DNA of 64,000 nucleotides from Massariosphaeria phaeospora (GCA_011032825.1 JAADJZ010000005.1:1183001-1247000); one strand, 5' to 3'. Counted from the first letter of the stretch, positions 31,235 to 43,457 are shown. The notes: generated by a model not told the origin, from the letters alone. Made by a program: numbers and translations.

Positions 31235-31806
31235 GACACTGGGCATACCTATTTGTGCAGCGTGTTTACTTGTATATAAGCGTGGACTGGTTCACGTGTA
31301 TAATGATATTTCTTTGGGCGGGGGCACCTCTGCAGCACTTCATAGCGCTTCCTACAGTCAGTCATACGGGCAGGCGTAATAGCATAAGAGCTGATGGCAC
31401 ACTCCGAATTGGTCTTGATTTAGAGAGGCATAGACGCAAGCGGCTAGACATGCGAGCAGCCCTGGAGCCGTCAAAGGAGCGTGACAGTTGTGACACCAGG
31501 ACGCGTGATTCCGCATGGGCGTTTGGGGAGGGGAGGGCAATGTAGCAAAACGGAGCGCCATAGATGCTGGTACAGCGACAGAGCACGTTTGCACGTGAAA
31601 AATGCGCCGTTGCGAGCGTCGCATATGCCATATACAGAGACTGGTAAATGGCCGCCAAGGCGCGCCATGCCGCTTCCAAGTGCCCACAACCCTGTCTCGC
31701 TGCCCTCATCTCGATTCTCGACACCCTTTTGAGGGCTTCTCCGCCATATGATTCTCGAGGCCTCTTCCGCTTCTTCTTTTTGCTACGCCCCAATGAGCCG
31801 TCCCAG
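31235..31806. other. Intergenic region upstream of PIK1
   Basis: About 570 bp; overlapping antisense open frames here lack protein-like motifs. An upstream ATG at about 31793 is followed by an in-frame stop after five codons (TGA overlapping the PIK1 ATG) and would form a tiny upstream ORF. Confidence 0.5.
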
Positions 31807-34800
31807 ATGAGTTGGAATCTGCTCGAGCGCTTCATAGAGTCGGATCACTTCAACCAAGATCCCTCGCTCACTGTTGCGTACCTGTCGTGAGTTGGTCCCG
31901 AAGCCACCGTTGCCGTAGCCCGGCCCGCGCAACGCACTGCCACAGTTGGCTTCACCCTCCACGAGCCCGCCGCTGACCTTCCCGGTGCCGCCAGGCGATA
32001 CGCAAGCCATGTTGGCATCCACTATGTGCTCTGCTCCAAGCTGCGCCAGTTTGCGTACGAGGAGATTGAGTTCTTCCTCCCGCAGTGCGTGGCCCCCCTC
32101 GCCGGCGAGCCCGCGCGCCCCAGCTTATCGACGACAGACTATGCCACCTGCTCATCAGCGTCGACAATGAGTCCATGGCCCTGGAGGAGTTCATCATAGA
32201 CCTGTGCGAGGAGTCGGTCAATGGCGCGCTCCTGGTATGCCGACGTCACAGCTGCGCGCCGGAGCCATTGCTAACAAGGCGTGTCCGCAGACCTTCTGGC
32301 TCTTCCAGACCTACCTCCACGACCTCGCCAGTGATCCCAGCTCGCACGCGTTCAAAACATGCCGCAGAATATACAACAAGGTGCAGCGCATCGTATTCGG
32401 GTCCGCCGAGCCGCAGCGGAGAGAGAAGATCAAGGAAAATGTGCTGCCAGTGACCCTGCTGTCGAGCTTGGTACTCGCCAGTATAGCAGCCCCGTTCCTC
32501 CCAAGTCACGTCGGACCGCTCGCCATCGCACAGGCCCGCAAGCCGCGCCCGGCAGAAGATATCATCTCCGACAATGTGCAGATGCAGAAAGTAGGCAGGA
32601 GCAACACAGTGGCAGGCGGCTCTCCACGGCCCAGGAGGACGAAACCAGTCCAGGGACACTCGGATCCAGAAGACCAAAGATCGCCCAAAGCACCCGCACC
32701 GCGACCCAAGGACGTTGAGAATTCTAAGGAGACCAGAAGAAGGGCCGCCCGCCCAGGACATGCCCCGCGCGCTCCTTCCGCTCAACAGCGCCCTGTCTCT
32801 CTTCTTGCAGTGAGCTATCAGGCTCGCCTGAGCTCATCGTCTCTTCCAGACTTCCGGAGCCCTGGAGCTTCGCCTCTTCCCACTCCCCCGGCCACTGCTG
32901 GTTTAGGACCGAAGCCCAACAACCACACCTCTCGCAAGCATCCCCAGCTCCCAAGACCTTTGACGCCCACGGCTTTGTCTCGATTACAAAAAGTACGGCT
33001 ACTCCGCTCCAATTACTTCCGAAATGAAACCCAGTTCTTAAGCGCCTTGGAGGACATCTCGAATCGCTTAGTGGTGGTACCAAAGCCGGCTCGTCTAAGC
33101 GCGCTAAGGGCTGAGCTTGCTCTGATCGCGCTGGACCTTCCAGCCGAAGTAGACATACCAGTACTCTCTCCCGCCTCACTGAAAGACGGCATCGCTTCGC
33201 ATAGCCAACATCACAGAATAGTACGGATTAATCCTGCCGAAGCTACCAGTTTGAACAGTGCAGAAAGAGTGCCGTACCTGCTCATGGTGGAAGTGCTGCA
33301 GGAAGACTTTGATTTTGACCCTGACACAGAGCAAAATCAGCAGCTACTGGAAAAGTTGATGCTAGAGAAGGGGACTTCCAAACGACGTCTATTCGATATA
33401 ACCCATTCCGACCATCGGGCATATGAGAGGGCCTCTACCAACGGTTCTGACAGCGTTTTTGAGCCTGCAACCGGTGACCTTGGAAGCACCTCCCTTATAA
33501 AAGACCTGGCAGAAGAGGATATTGCATCTGGCCTCTCTCGCGTATCACTGCCCGGTGCCGGGACGAACGGCAAAGTCCCGGCTCCTAGGTCATCTAGTGG
33601 AGCCAACACAATGTCTTCGATAGGCACAATATCCACCCCCAGGACATCTGACCAAGAAATCAGTAGATCAAGCAGTCCAGCTCCGCGAAGAATGACTATA
33701 CCTATAAACCGAGGAACGCAGAGCGCCGACCAGCCAGACTTCTCTGCTCTTGCAACTCACATGCGGACGGCCGCGCAAATGCTGGCTCAGCTTGAGGCTA
33801 GCGGCTCAAAACGGCCCAAAACAGAGGTGGCGGCTATCAAAGCTAAAATCATCGCAAGCATGCAGAGTTTGGAAGAGCAAAACTTCCTTTCGGAAGACGC
33901 TACGCCAACATTTGACACCATCATGGCTGGTTCCGACCCGACTGCAATCACCACTGAGCCAGAAGAACTTGAAGACGGATTAACTGTTGCTACCAACACT
34001 AGCGCAGGTGCGGCACGCATGGAAAACGATCTGAAAACTGGTGGTATGCGAAGAAAAGGAGACCGTGATGATCCGAGTGCTGCAACTTTCGGTGAAGAAT
34101 GGAGTGCCAAAAGAGAACGTGTACGCAGGTCATCTCCGTATGGGCATATGAAGAACTGGGACCTTATCAGTGTTATTGTCAAAACAGGCGCCGACCTCCG
34201 CCAGGAAGCTTTTGCTTGTCAACTCATTCAGGTGTGCGCTAAGATCTGGGAAGAAGCGTACGTGCCCGTATGGACGAAACGCATGCGGATACTAGTCACG
34301 GGCGAATCCTCTGGTCTTATCGAGACGATCAGTAATGGTGTATCGTTACACTCGTTGAAGCGAAGTCTTACACTGGCAAGTATCGCCGCTGGGACAAACC
34401 CCCGGAAACGAATCGCAACCCTGAAAGACCACTTCGTCAAGACTTTTGGAGAACCAGATTCTGAGAGCTATATTGCCGGCGTCAACGCTTTCACTCGTTC
34501 GTTGGCAGGATATAGCATTATATGCTATGTACTGCAGCTCAAGGACCGTCATAACGGGAATCTACTGATCGATAATATGGGCCACATCATCCACATCGAC
34601 TTTGGGTTCATGTTGTCGAACTCTCCAGGATCCATGGGCTTCGAGGCTGCGCCCTTCAAATTAACGCAGGACTACGTCGACGTTCTCGGTGGATTGAACT
34701 CACCTGCGTTCGAGGAGTTCAAGTCACTGTGCAAGCAAGCCTTCCAGTCGCTCCGGAGAGAAGCCGAAAGATTCATCATGCTGGTTGACATGATGGGTAA

Positions 34801-35041
34801 ACAAAGTAAAATGCCTTGCTTCGCAGCCGGTGCGGCGGGAGTCACCAATTCGTTGCGGGCAAGGATGATGCTGCATCTTAGTAAGGAGGAAGCTGAAGCG
34901 TTTGTGGAAGAATTGGTTGCAAAGAGTGCTGGAAGCTATTATACCCGACTGTAAGTACTGCTTCTTAAGCGAGTTGGTCAGCTGTGCTAATAGATGCGCA
35001 GTTACGATACTTTCCAATACCGAACCCAAGGCATATATTGA
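31807..35041 (+). CDS. PIK1: Phosphatidylinositol 4-kinase PIK1 (PI4K-beta type)
   Basis: Exons 31807-31886, 31995-32084, 32138-32234, 32291-34950 and 35002-35041 give 988 aa. Pik1 makes PI4P at the Golgi and in the nucleus and drives secretion. The N-terminal lipid-kinase-unique helical region is visible across the small exons (MSWNLLERFIESDHFNQDPS, EEIEFFLPQLCHLLISVDNE, TFWLFQTYLHDLASDPSS). A long Ser/Pro-rich linker follows. The kinase domain lies at the C terminus: KNWDLISVIVKTGADLRQEA, catalytic loop KDRHNGNLLIDN (about residue 840), HIIHIDFGFMLSNSPG (DFG about 860), and the ending YYTRLYDTFQYRTQGIY. The last five coding bases before 34951 would read into a stop if unspliced; splicing restores the family-typical tail. 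The 53-bp second intron ends at GACAG (32137), the only choice giving LPQLCHLL. Confidence 0.96.
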
Positions 35042-36459
35042 TCTAGTTTCCCCATCTAGCCCTTTTCGCGAACCTCATCAGAGTGTGTTGGATTTGCTAT
35101 TGCCCTGCTTTAGAATGCCCTTCTCCATTGGTCTGTTGTCTTGTCTAGTCTTTTGCAGAAAAGTGAACCTGATTGAGGTTTAACACTGAGTATTTTGCAT
35201 TTGCAGGAGCGCCACGAGGGAACCGTTCGGATTTCAGCAACGCTTTGGATAGAGCGGTCGTCTGCGCTGCGAGACCACTTGGAAAATGGTTACATAGGCG
35301 TACTAAAAGAAACGGTCTTGGACTGGACGGTTCCGTCTACATCAGTCAGCTTGTGTGATGGGCATTTTCGTTGCGCATATAGATCGAACGACGTTTGCTG
35401 TACGCTTGATGAGAGTGGCCGTGCAGTATCGTGCAAAATGAAAGTCTCTTGAACGTTGACGACTGCGAAAACTTGTCTGCATTTTTCGGCTAGGGTTGTG
35501 AGTTGAGTTTCTAGGGTTTGAAGCGTTGTAAGATGGAAGTAGGAGAGAGGCTGCTTTTCGTAACAGTCTCAGACCTGGCTTAGTTTAGCTTCATGGTGCA
35601 GTCACTAGGCAGGGGGTTTGTAGCTAATTTATCAATTGCCCGCAAGAGGGGGAAATATTAACGGGCACCCCAGTTAAGCCTATCTCTCTAATCAGCAACG
35701 CCGCCTCTAACCTACATTCTATACAGCCAATAAGAGTTTGTTAAATATTTTGCTTCGTGTTAAGACGAAGCCTTCAAAATTGAAGACTTTTCTTCAAAAA
35801 CAGCGCAATTGCCTTCAGAAAAAGAGGAATCGTCTTCAAAACGTAAGAGTCGTCTTAGAAAAATAAGGAATCGCCTTCAGCTAGGTTGTGAGTGTGTTTT
35901 ACTAACTGGGGGGCCAGGTATTGCTTAACTGGGGGGCGCGTTAACAAGTGCCCTCAAGAAGTGGGATTATCATGAAGCCGAGGATTGTATGTTGCTGACA
36001 AAGTTTTCGGATCTCGGATTGTGGCGTGCTCGGAAGCTACAATAGCGCATCCGGTACCCCCTCTCCTTTGAAATACCACCACACACGGGAACCCGACTCT
36101 CCGACCTCAGCAACATTCCCACTCCTACTCTCCACTTTTACAAATCAAGAGTATCGCCTTGACGAATAGACCAATCATACAGCTAGTGGGACGAAACTGG
36201 AGCTCTTTTAGGCTTCGTGGGTACCAGGTACTAACGCAGTAGTTTCTTAGTGCGATGTTTCGTCCGATGAAGATGGCGAGTATCTGTGCTTTTGTCTAAT
36301 TGACGTTTTATTATATAGGCTGGCTCTGGTAGGCTCCATCTTTCGTCTCTCAGCATCTTCCTGTCAATATCCTGTCGCCCACTTTGCTTAATCCTCTACG
36401 GTTTCCTTGCCTACACCCCAAAACTCCTCAACTGCATCTGATACCCCATACTCTTCGAC
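35042..36459. other. Gene-free stretch containing a MITE-like element
   Basis: About 1.4 kb between PIK1 and the FAD oxidoreductase gene, AT-richer than surroundings. Apart from the inverted-repeat element at 35658-35944, I see no gene. Confidence 0.55.
35658..35944. mobile_element. MITE-like element with 22-bp terminal inverted repeats
   Basis: The left end TTAACGGGCACCCCAGTTAAGC (35658-35679, given here by key parts: TTAACG, CCCCAGTTAAGC) matches the reverse complement of the right end (35923-35944) at 20 of 22 positions. The 287-bp interior has no coding potential. It holds several imperfect ~21-bp direct repeats built on AATCGTCTTCAAAA / AATTGCCTTCAGAAAA (about 35770-35885), and a second TAACTGGGGGGCC copy just inside the right end. 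Short size, inverted termini and lack of a transposase fit a non-autonomous DNA transposon. A target-site duplication is not clear; TTAA at both outer edges may be part of the repeat or the target. Confidence 0.6.
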
Positions 36460-37722
36460 ATGGCTGAGGAACGGAACATCGTCGTTCTCGGCGCTTCTAT
36501 CAGTGGTCTGATGTCGACACATTACATCATGAAATTCATTTTTCCTGCATTGAAAGCGAAGCACGATGGTGTCAAATACCGCGTTTGTGTAATCAGCCCT
36601 TCCACCGACTACTACCATCGAATCGCAACTCCTCGCACCTCAGCTTCGACCGCCCTTCTCCCGGCTGACAAGCTTTTCTGGGACCTCACTGAGCCCCTCA
36701 AGCAATACCCGACTAGCGACATTTCATTTATCCAGGGTACGGCCACGGGATGGGACACCACTGCGCGAACAGTCAAATACATGAGGAGCGGATCTGTTGC
36801 CAACGAGAGCCTGACGTATCATGCTCTCATTGTTGCGACGGGTAGTAATACATTCGACCCAGCGTACTCTATGCACACCGATTCCCAAGCCGCATTGGAG
36901 GCCCTGAAATACATGAACGCCAAGGTATCGGCAGCCAAAGACATCATCATTGTAGGAGGCGGGCCGACTGGAACCGAGAGCGCCGGGGAAATAGGGGAAC
37001 TGCTCAACGGCAAGCCGGGCTGGTTCAGCACGCCGCCACCAAAAGTCAACATCACACTCATCACCGCCACAATCCAACTCCTACCCACCCTGCGGCCAGC
37101 CATCGCCCAACTCGCCGAAGCCCAACTCAAGAAACTCGGCGTCAAGGTCCTCTACAACACCCGCGTGGCCGACGTGTCCGTCGCCGAAAACAAGCGCACA
37201 ACCGTCACGCTCGCCAAAGGCGAAAAGCTCGAAGCAGACCTGTACATCCCCGCCTACGGCGTCCGCCCCAACACCTCGTTCGTGCCCTCCAACCTCCTCA
37301 CCCCCACCAAATACCTAGACACCAACGCCGCCACCCTGCGCGTCGACGCCGCGGGCCCGCGCGTCTACGCGCTCGGCGACGTCGCCTCGTACTCATGCAA
37401 CAACGCCATCGACATCCAGGACGGCCACCCGGTGCTCATGGTCAACCTCAAGCGCGACCTGCTGGCCTTCGACCCGGCGTTCCCCAACGAGCCGGCCCCA
37501 GGCAAGGATCGCATCTTCACGCCCATGACTAAGGAGATGATGATTGTGCCGATTGGCACCGCGGGAGGCGTGGGCGCCATATTTGGCTGGAAGGTGCCGA
37601 GCTGGTTTGTGTGGGCGGTGAAGGGCCGCGATTATATGATTGGGTTGGTGGCGAAGCCGTTGGTGACTGGGGAGCGGGTTAAGAAGGAGTATGTGTGGAC
37701 GAAGGAGGAGGCTGTGGCTTGA
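36460..37722 (+). CDS. AMID/FSP1-like FAD-dependent oxidoreductase
   Basis: Single exon, 420 aa. These pyridine nucleotide-disulphide-type enzymes (AIFM2/FSP1, AMID, yeast Aif1-like, NDH-2 related) use FAD and NAD(P)H to reduce quinones. FAD site: NIVVLGASISGLMSTHYIMK at the N terminus. NAD(P)H site: DIIIVGGGPTGTESAGEIGE (about residues 164-183). Second FAD contact: RVYALGDVASYSCNNAIDIQ, the usual GD motif. LKQYPTSDISFIQGTATGWD and YHALIVATGSNTFDP are typical of the AMID branch. There is no redox-active CxxC pair. No signal peptide or C-terminal membrane helix is visible, so it is likely cytosolic or loosely bound to lipid droplets or mitochondria. The second half is strikingly C-rich at third codon positions from about 37040 on. 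Confidence 0.92.
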   Translation: MAEERNIVVLGASISGLMSTHYIMKFIFPALKAKHDGVKYRVCVISPSTDYYHRIATPRTSASTALLPADKLFWDLTEPLKQYPTSDISFIQGTATGWDTTARTVKYMRSGSVANESLTYHALIVATGSNTFDPAYSMHTDSQAALEALKYMNAKVSAAKDIIIVGGGPTGTESAGEIGELLNGKPGWFSTPPPKVNITLITATIQLLPTLRPAIAQLAEAQLKKLGVKVLYNTRVADVSVAENKRTTVTLAKGEKLEADLYIPAYGVRPNTSFVPSNLLTPTKYLDTNAATLRVDAAGPRVYALGDVASYSCNNAIDIQDGHPVLMVNLKRDLLAFDPAFPNEPAPGKDRIFTPMTKEMMIVPIGTAGGVGAIFGWKVPSWFVWAVKGRDYMIGLVAKPLVTGERVKKEYVWTKEEAVA

Positions 37723-40700
37723 TCGGGGATAGATTGGTGTCTTCGATGGGTGGCTTATTTTGAGCGTTTTTCGTTGCATGCGTTTAAGAATTACATGTGC
37801 CCAGGCGGTTTTTCTCCAGGCATGGAGGTTTGCGTGCTACACGTTACTGAAAGGAGGAGTCCTGGCATCTAGCTTTTATAATTGGTCTCAGTACATTCCG
37901 CCTGGGTTTTACCCTCCTCTCCTCGCGTCTTTAGCTTTTGTAGCGTTCGGCGTAGAACTTCCTAGCTTTCTGCACCTTAACAACGATAATAAAAAAACAT
38001 TACTTAATTAATTACATTACTGCATCTTATCTTGCACGTACTGTGGCTCCGCAATTTCCAAACCGACCTGACTATCTGTCTGCCTACGTATTAGCAATAA
38101 GCTTGCATGTCTTTCTGTGGGAGAATTGGTATCGTGAGTTGCGAGGATCGATCGATCGATCGATAAGTAGTGCCAGGCCTGTGGGTTGGATAGATAGTGA
38201 AGTGAACCGAACCGAACCGGGCCGGATGCTAGGCACACACATACATACTATCGCTTCGGATATTGTAAGGCGGTTGTACTTACGTACCACTTCGTGAAGA
38301 TATCGTATGTGTTGTTAGCTCCTATCATAGAGCCGTAGAGTTACGGTCAACCAACATCCGAGCCTCTATTAATTATCTGTCGCTTACAACCTGGTATTGC
38401 AGCCGCCTAGGCCCTCGATACAATATACAGGTACCGGTAGCTGTGGCTGTGGCTGTGCCGTATAAAACCGTCTGCTGTTGGCAGCGGCGTCAGACGCTAC
38501 GTTCGCTGTTGTAGCTGTGTCGTTTGCCTTGCGGAGTGTTGGCCCAGGTAGTGGTGCTCTGCTGCAGGAGCGCTTTGTCGGTCAATGGCAGGCTGGTAGG
38601 TAGAGAAAAGCTGATTAAATCGTGCAGTGGTGGTTGCGTGGTGCAGTAGGGTTTCTGTGACATAGCAGCGATCCTGCGATGCGGCAGTGACATACGTACC
38701 CACTCCGCGCCGCTCACGGTAGTCATACGATGGTAAACTCCGGTGCCAGTGACGCGCTCATGTGCTCTGAATCCACTGGCAGGAAGAATCCATGGGCGGG
38801 TGATGATATAGGCTATGGTGTGGAAGGGATTGAGAAGTGGAGGTGGAAAAACCATGCATCTTCTAGTCCTTCTTCCTCCAAGCGACCGACCCACAACATA
38901 ACATCCCTCTAATTCCGACAACACCAAAAACCGCCGAATCGAATCGCTCATCAAACCCGGGATCATTCGAGCTTCATCCTTCTTGCAACTTTCCAGCGGA
39001 GATTAACATATCCTTGAAAATAGAAAGACAGAGAGAGATTTGTAGGGGTGTGTCTGTGATGTTTCCGCTCGACGGCGAGGTGTGCGGAGATGTGGTGACG
39101 ATGCAGAACATGATTGGCGGCTGACGGTTGGTCAGCATCTCGCGCTGCTACAGGGTTTTTACTAACATCCGACGGGAGGACTTCCGAAAGCCTAGCCGGG
39201 GACAAGAAGGTGCTGATTGGTTGAGGCTCGAGTTTGCCGGCCGACTGCGCAAGCCGTTGTTTTTGCACATGCCAATCTGAACCGCAATCGCCCGCTAACA
39301 CATGCACTTTTGAGATAGAACTCTTCTACGCTGAACTTGCAACTCCAAACGGCGTACAATATACCACACAATCCCATTATTGGCCACCGGAGCGAGCAAG
39401 AGGATTGCGGGAGTGGCTTAGCGGCTCCAGGGGCTGTACGATCGGTATCTCGCGCAGGGAGGCGGTGCGCAAAGTCAACATAAGCTTTTGCCTACCGCCC
39501 CAGCTAGAGGCCTGCCGGATTTGTACAACCGCAGCCAGAAGCGGATGGTTAAGGTTTTAGAGTTTGCGGCACGTCGGACTGGCGAGTGGCGGGTGTTGAA
39601 TACGAGCGGGGGTTCGAGGCGTGGCGTGGCGGAACTCCGAGGCTGGCGAGGGGAAGTTGCCATGTTGCGAGGCTGAGATGCGAGGCGATGAACGGGTGGG
39701 GCGCATGGAACTGGTAGCCTTATTCAGGGGATACGAAGGTGGGCCTGAACAGCTCGTAAGGTAAGAAAAGAAGGCACAATTTCGATCAATTCGTCGTTCT
39801 GAAGCGGTTCTAGCATTGTTAGGAATGGAAGTTGAAGAAGGAAACATGCTATGCGGTCTGGCGTCAGCATTCAGATCCCGTCCTTTCATCGTCGTTCACC
39901 CTCCCCCATATGCCATCACCACTGGCTCGCCATTCGCCCATCCCCTCCGGAAGCACCCATCCGTCCGACCTACGGATTCCTCAACGCCGTTGGCCCATCT
40001 ATCGGCCTCGTACTCAAGTCGAATTCGCATCATCGTATCGTCGTTTTTGTTTCAGCAGCACCGCTTTGTCCAATCGCCCTCGAACCACCCACAACAGGAG
40101 CATATCCGACATGGCCAAAAGACTCCGAACGGGTACACGCACGGCATGAAAGTCTTTACCTTGCAAGATTATGTAACACGCTCAAGCTTGACAAAGACTC
40201 AGGTCAACTTCCAGCATTTTCCCTTTGCAACTGCGGCGTTGAGAAATCTTGCTTTCGATGGAGTGCTTGATACGAAGACTAATCTCCTGTGCGCTGGACA
40301 CGCAGGCTGCAAGCCAGCTTTTTGGGGTAAACGGCGAACGGGGTGTAAGCATGCAGGCGGCGCACGGAGGAGGCCGTGCAGCGCAGCCTACAAATGGTCC
40401 GTTAGGAACCCGGTAAGTCGGAAGGATCCTGGTCGGGTAGGACGTTCGGAGTGAGACCCCTGTCTTTGCAGCTACGTGTTTAGATTTTGAACGGTTAACC
40501 TCCGATGGAAGCACCGAAAGAACACATCGATGAGAGTAATTACCTGAGTACGGACGAGGTACCCATCAGTTAGTAAACGTTCCCGTAGAGGAACGAGCAA
40601 GATGACACACGAGAACAGGGTGAAAGAAGTGCTTGCAGTAATATATTGAATTGGGTGCATCGCTCGCTATATGAAAAGAGTAATAATCGTGAAGTAGTAG

Positions 40701-40861
40701 ACAAAAGAAGTGAAAAGGGCCGAAATCCCACAGAGAAATCCAGCCCTGAAAAATCTATATAATATTAACACCTCAGAATGCAAGTCGGAGAGCTCCGCCA
40801 CCTCTTCAGTCATGCTCCCGCTCCGTATTATGTTGGTCGTGACATGGCGTGTTGAAAGCGT
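37723..40861. other. 3.1-kb gene-free region
   Basis: No protein family motif, splice-consistent gene or RNA gene recognised on either strand. The open frames present (for example 38490-38966 minus and 39816-40454 plus) have scrambled composition without conserved motifs. It contains a (GATC)n tract and an adjacent ACCGA repeat near 38207. Confidence 0.5.
38146..38164. repeat. (GATC)n self-complementary microsatellite
   Basis: Four to five tandem GATC units. The unit is its own reverse complement, so the tract can form a hairpin. An ACCGA-type repeat follows about 45 bp downstream. Confidence 0.85.
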
Positions 40862-42053
40862 CTAAGAAATGAACTCGACAGCGCGCTTGCCCTTGGGGTT
40901 CAAGTTCTCCGGCCTGTTTCTGCTGTCCTCGAGCGGGTCGAATTCATTCGCTTGGCACTTCGAGGACGCCTTGCTCCAGTTGACCTGCTCCATGGTGCCG
41001 CCCACTTTGAAGCCGTACTTGTAGCCGTCTGCGAGCCAGACGTTAACATTACCACTGTACTTGCCGTCATAAGTGCCCATAAAGGCAGTGGCCCTGCAGA
41101 AGACGCGCTGGCCCGGCTTTAGCGAAGTGGTAGCCGCGTAGTTGAGCGTGACCGAGCGCTCCTGGGTAGATTCCTCTGTCTTCGCGGAGCTGTACTCGTA
41201 CTTTAGAGAAGTGGAGACACTGGCGCCAAGATCGAGAATCTTGCCTGAGAGTTCGACATTGCGGGAGATACCGAAGGTGTGGGTGGCCGTGCTGGAGAAT
41301 TTCTTGGAGGTGGCGCGTTGCTCAGTCTTGCCGAAGGTGTAAGTCTCGTTGGCGGCGTCGTGGGCGTTGGTGTGGTCAGCGTACTCGAGAACGATAGTCT
41401 CAATGCCCTGCATGCGCTTGTTCAGCTCTTCTGGGGTCTCGTCGAATACGATGTCGTCAATGGTGATCTTGTCTACTGTGCTCTTCAAGAAGAGAAAGCC
41501 CATAGATTCGATTATGTCGGTTGATCGGCCGAAGGCACCGAGCATGATACCCGAGGCCACCTTGGTTTCGAAAGTGTCTTGACCATCAGTATTCTTTCCA
41601 ACGTCAAGCTCCTGACCCTTCTTGGTGCGGATCTGGAGACGGCCCAAATGCTGTCCCCTGCCGTTGCCCCAGGACTAAATATGTTAGTTAGGTATTTCAG
41701 ATGCGGCTTGCATTGCGGCTCACCTTGAGCTGGCTAATGCTATCCACGCTCGGATCCCACATCAACTTCGCGTGCTTATCGCCACCGCCTTTGCCGAATT
41801 GTGGGCTGTTGCTGCCGTCCGAGTAGTAGAACTGGGCACCCAAGACACCAAATTCGCTACCCCAGACCTCGATACCGGTCATGACTACACCGTCTGCCCA
41901 TTTGGTCTCGCAGTATTCGGTACCCTCCGTGTGTTGGCCAATGACAAGGACTTCCTGCCATGGACCGTTGTCACAGGCGCCAATGGCATTGGCAATACCC
42001 GTAAAGCCCATAAGGAGGGTTCCTGCTCGGAGGAGGTTCTTAGTAGAGAACAT
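40862..42053 (-). CDS. Secreted jacalin-lectin/aerolysin-type (ETX/MTX2-like) pore-forming-protein homologue
   Basis: Exons 42053-41724 and 41674-40862 (49-bp intron with CTAAC branch point) give 380 aa. A signal peptide is clear (about residues 1-23, hydrophobic core LLMGFTG, AxA cut before IGACDNG). Residues about 24-190 have the beta-rich Gly-patterned look of a jacalin-like lectin domain (SGIMLGAFGRSTDIIESMGF). The remainder resembles the aerolysin/natterin-type pore-forming fold: alternating Ser/Thr strands followed by a membrane-insertion-like hairpin region. The C-terminal end (about 340-380) is polar. Family members bind glycans on target membranes and may damage them or act in defence; in fungi most are uncharacterised. 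The gene is intact, with no frameshift. Toxic activity is not shown by sequence alone. It sits isolated between two gene-free stretches. Confidence 0.8.
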
Positions 42054-43457
42054 AATGAGGCTGAATTGAAAAGCGTTCTAGCGCTTTTGATATAAGTATG
42101 ATTGGTGGTGACCGGATCAGAAGCAGGGAATCAGAAGATGGCTGGCCGAGCAGTCTCTATGAAGAGTAAACGAATGTGGAATGGAAAAGACAGTGAAGTG
42201 AGTTGTGATGAGGAAAACAAGAGAGTGGTCCTGCTTCTCCTCTTTATACAAGAAGATGTTTCCGTCGGCCTCCAAACGTTGTTTCAACACCAGTATACAT
42301 CTAGGGAGGATAGTCCCGAATAGGGAAGGAGGAGGCTTGGTGATCAAATCTCCGCTGGTTACTCACCTGGCTGGATGCCCAAGGCACGGTGAACGATCAA
42401 GTGCTGGACTTATTTTAAGCATGTCGTAAGGTAATTGATCCTCCGCTGAAGTAGCTGTGCAACATGGGGCCCGTTGTTACGCGGAAAATTACAGGAGCAT
42501 AGACTAAAGCTAGACGTCCGACTCACACGACCATCATGATGGACATACCGGGCTTCGGAGGCATGTAGCCATGTAGCCATGTGTAGCGTTGCTGGGAAAT
42601 GCACAGCGCTGCCCCTCTATGGAATGTCGGACCGTCTGCTTTGATCCTCTGAATACTCACTCGCTACGATGAAGCACCACCCCGAATGTAGATAGAGAGC
42701 AAACAAGCATCTGCGCCGTCTCTGCTCGGTGCGCCAGCCGAGAGCCTCACTGAATAAGAGCCGAGCGCGAGCAGTAGACCAGACGTTGAGGGAGATTGTA
42801 ACTTTCAGCAGCTGCTCATGGCGATTGCCACCAACAAGCCGTCTGAAGCTTCTCGCCTCGCTTGGCTCCGATGGCGGAAAGATGCAGTTCTACGTCGGAC
42901 GGTTTCACGATATCCCAGGTCGACCACTTTTTCTGCCAGTTGCAGCAGGGTATCACACGAAGTCCGGATGGAATTGCTCTACCTACCATGGTTAGGCGGC
43001 ACCTTTGCCAGCAGCGCGGGCGGACCAGTTAGAAATACCTACATATGTAGGTATGCTGACACGGCGCCCAACACGGGCCATGGCGGACCTGAGCACTGAG
43101 CAGTGATGAGGAGGCTGAGGGACTTGCGGCGTGCGGAGTGCGGAGTGCGGAGCGGAGTGCGGCGGGGTTTACACATGTGGTCGGAGAATGCCAGTGGGCG
43201 CAGGTGAATGGATGCCCAGGAGTGCGTGGGCGGGTGAATGCAGGCGAGCGGTCGTCGGTCGAGTTGACGCAAGAGCGAAGTGGTTCCTGCGCTACGCGGG
43301 CAGCGGGTACCCACAGGCGCGACCTAGCCCGATGCGGCCTAGGGCTGGCTCGCGGTCACGTTCTGAGGGCTGGGCAACGTCGCGTCGTCTCCCGAGCCTC
43401 CACCCCACGTCCTGCGTCGTGCGCCCTCGAGGGGCTCAACCGCAGTCCTTCCACGCC
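42054..43457. other. 1.4-kb intergenic region
   Basis: No gene recognised. Contains a 20-bp perfect palindrome (43035-43054) and a short GGAGTGC-type tandem repeat around 43133-43160, upstream of the FHIP gene. Confidence 0.5.
43035..43054. repeat. Perfect 20-bp palindrome
   Basis: ATACCTACAT followed immediately by its reverse complement ATGTAGGTAT. It may be a dimeric-protein binding site or chance; it lies about 400 bp upstream of the FHIP start codon. Confidence 0.85.

Noticed and set aside
31362..31835. 157-aa minus-strand frame upstream of PIK1
   Set aside because: Overlaps the PIK1 start region on the opposite strand with no motif.
38146..38225. (GATC)n and ACCGA repeats considered as part of a satellite or replication origin
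   Set aside because: Too short and isolated; simple-sequence slippage explains them.
38490..38966. 158-aa open frame on the minus strand
   Set aside because: No motif, erratic composition and no splice-supported extension in a gene-free stretch.
39816..40454. 212-aa open frame on the plus strand
   Set aside because: Starts in GC-skewed non-coding DNA, three frames are open nearby, and no protein-like motif is present.
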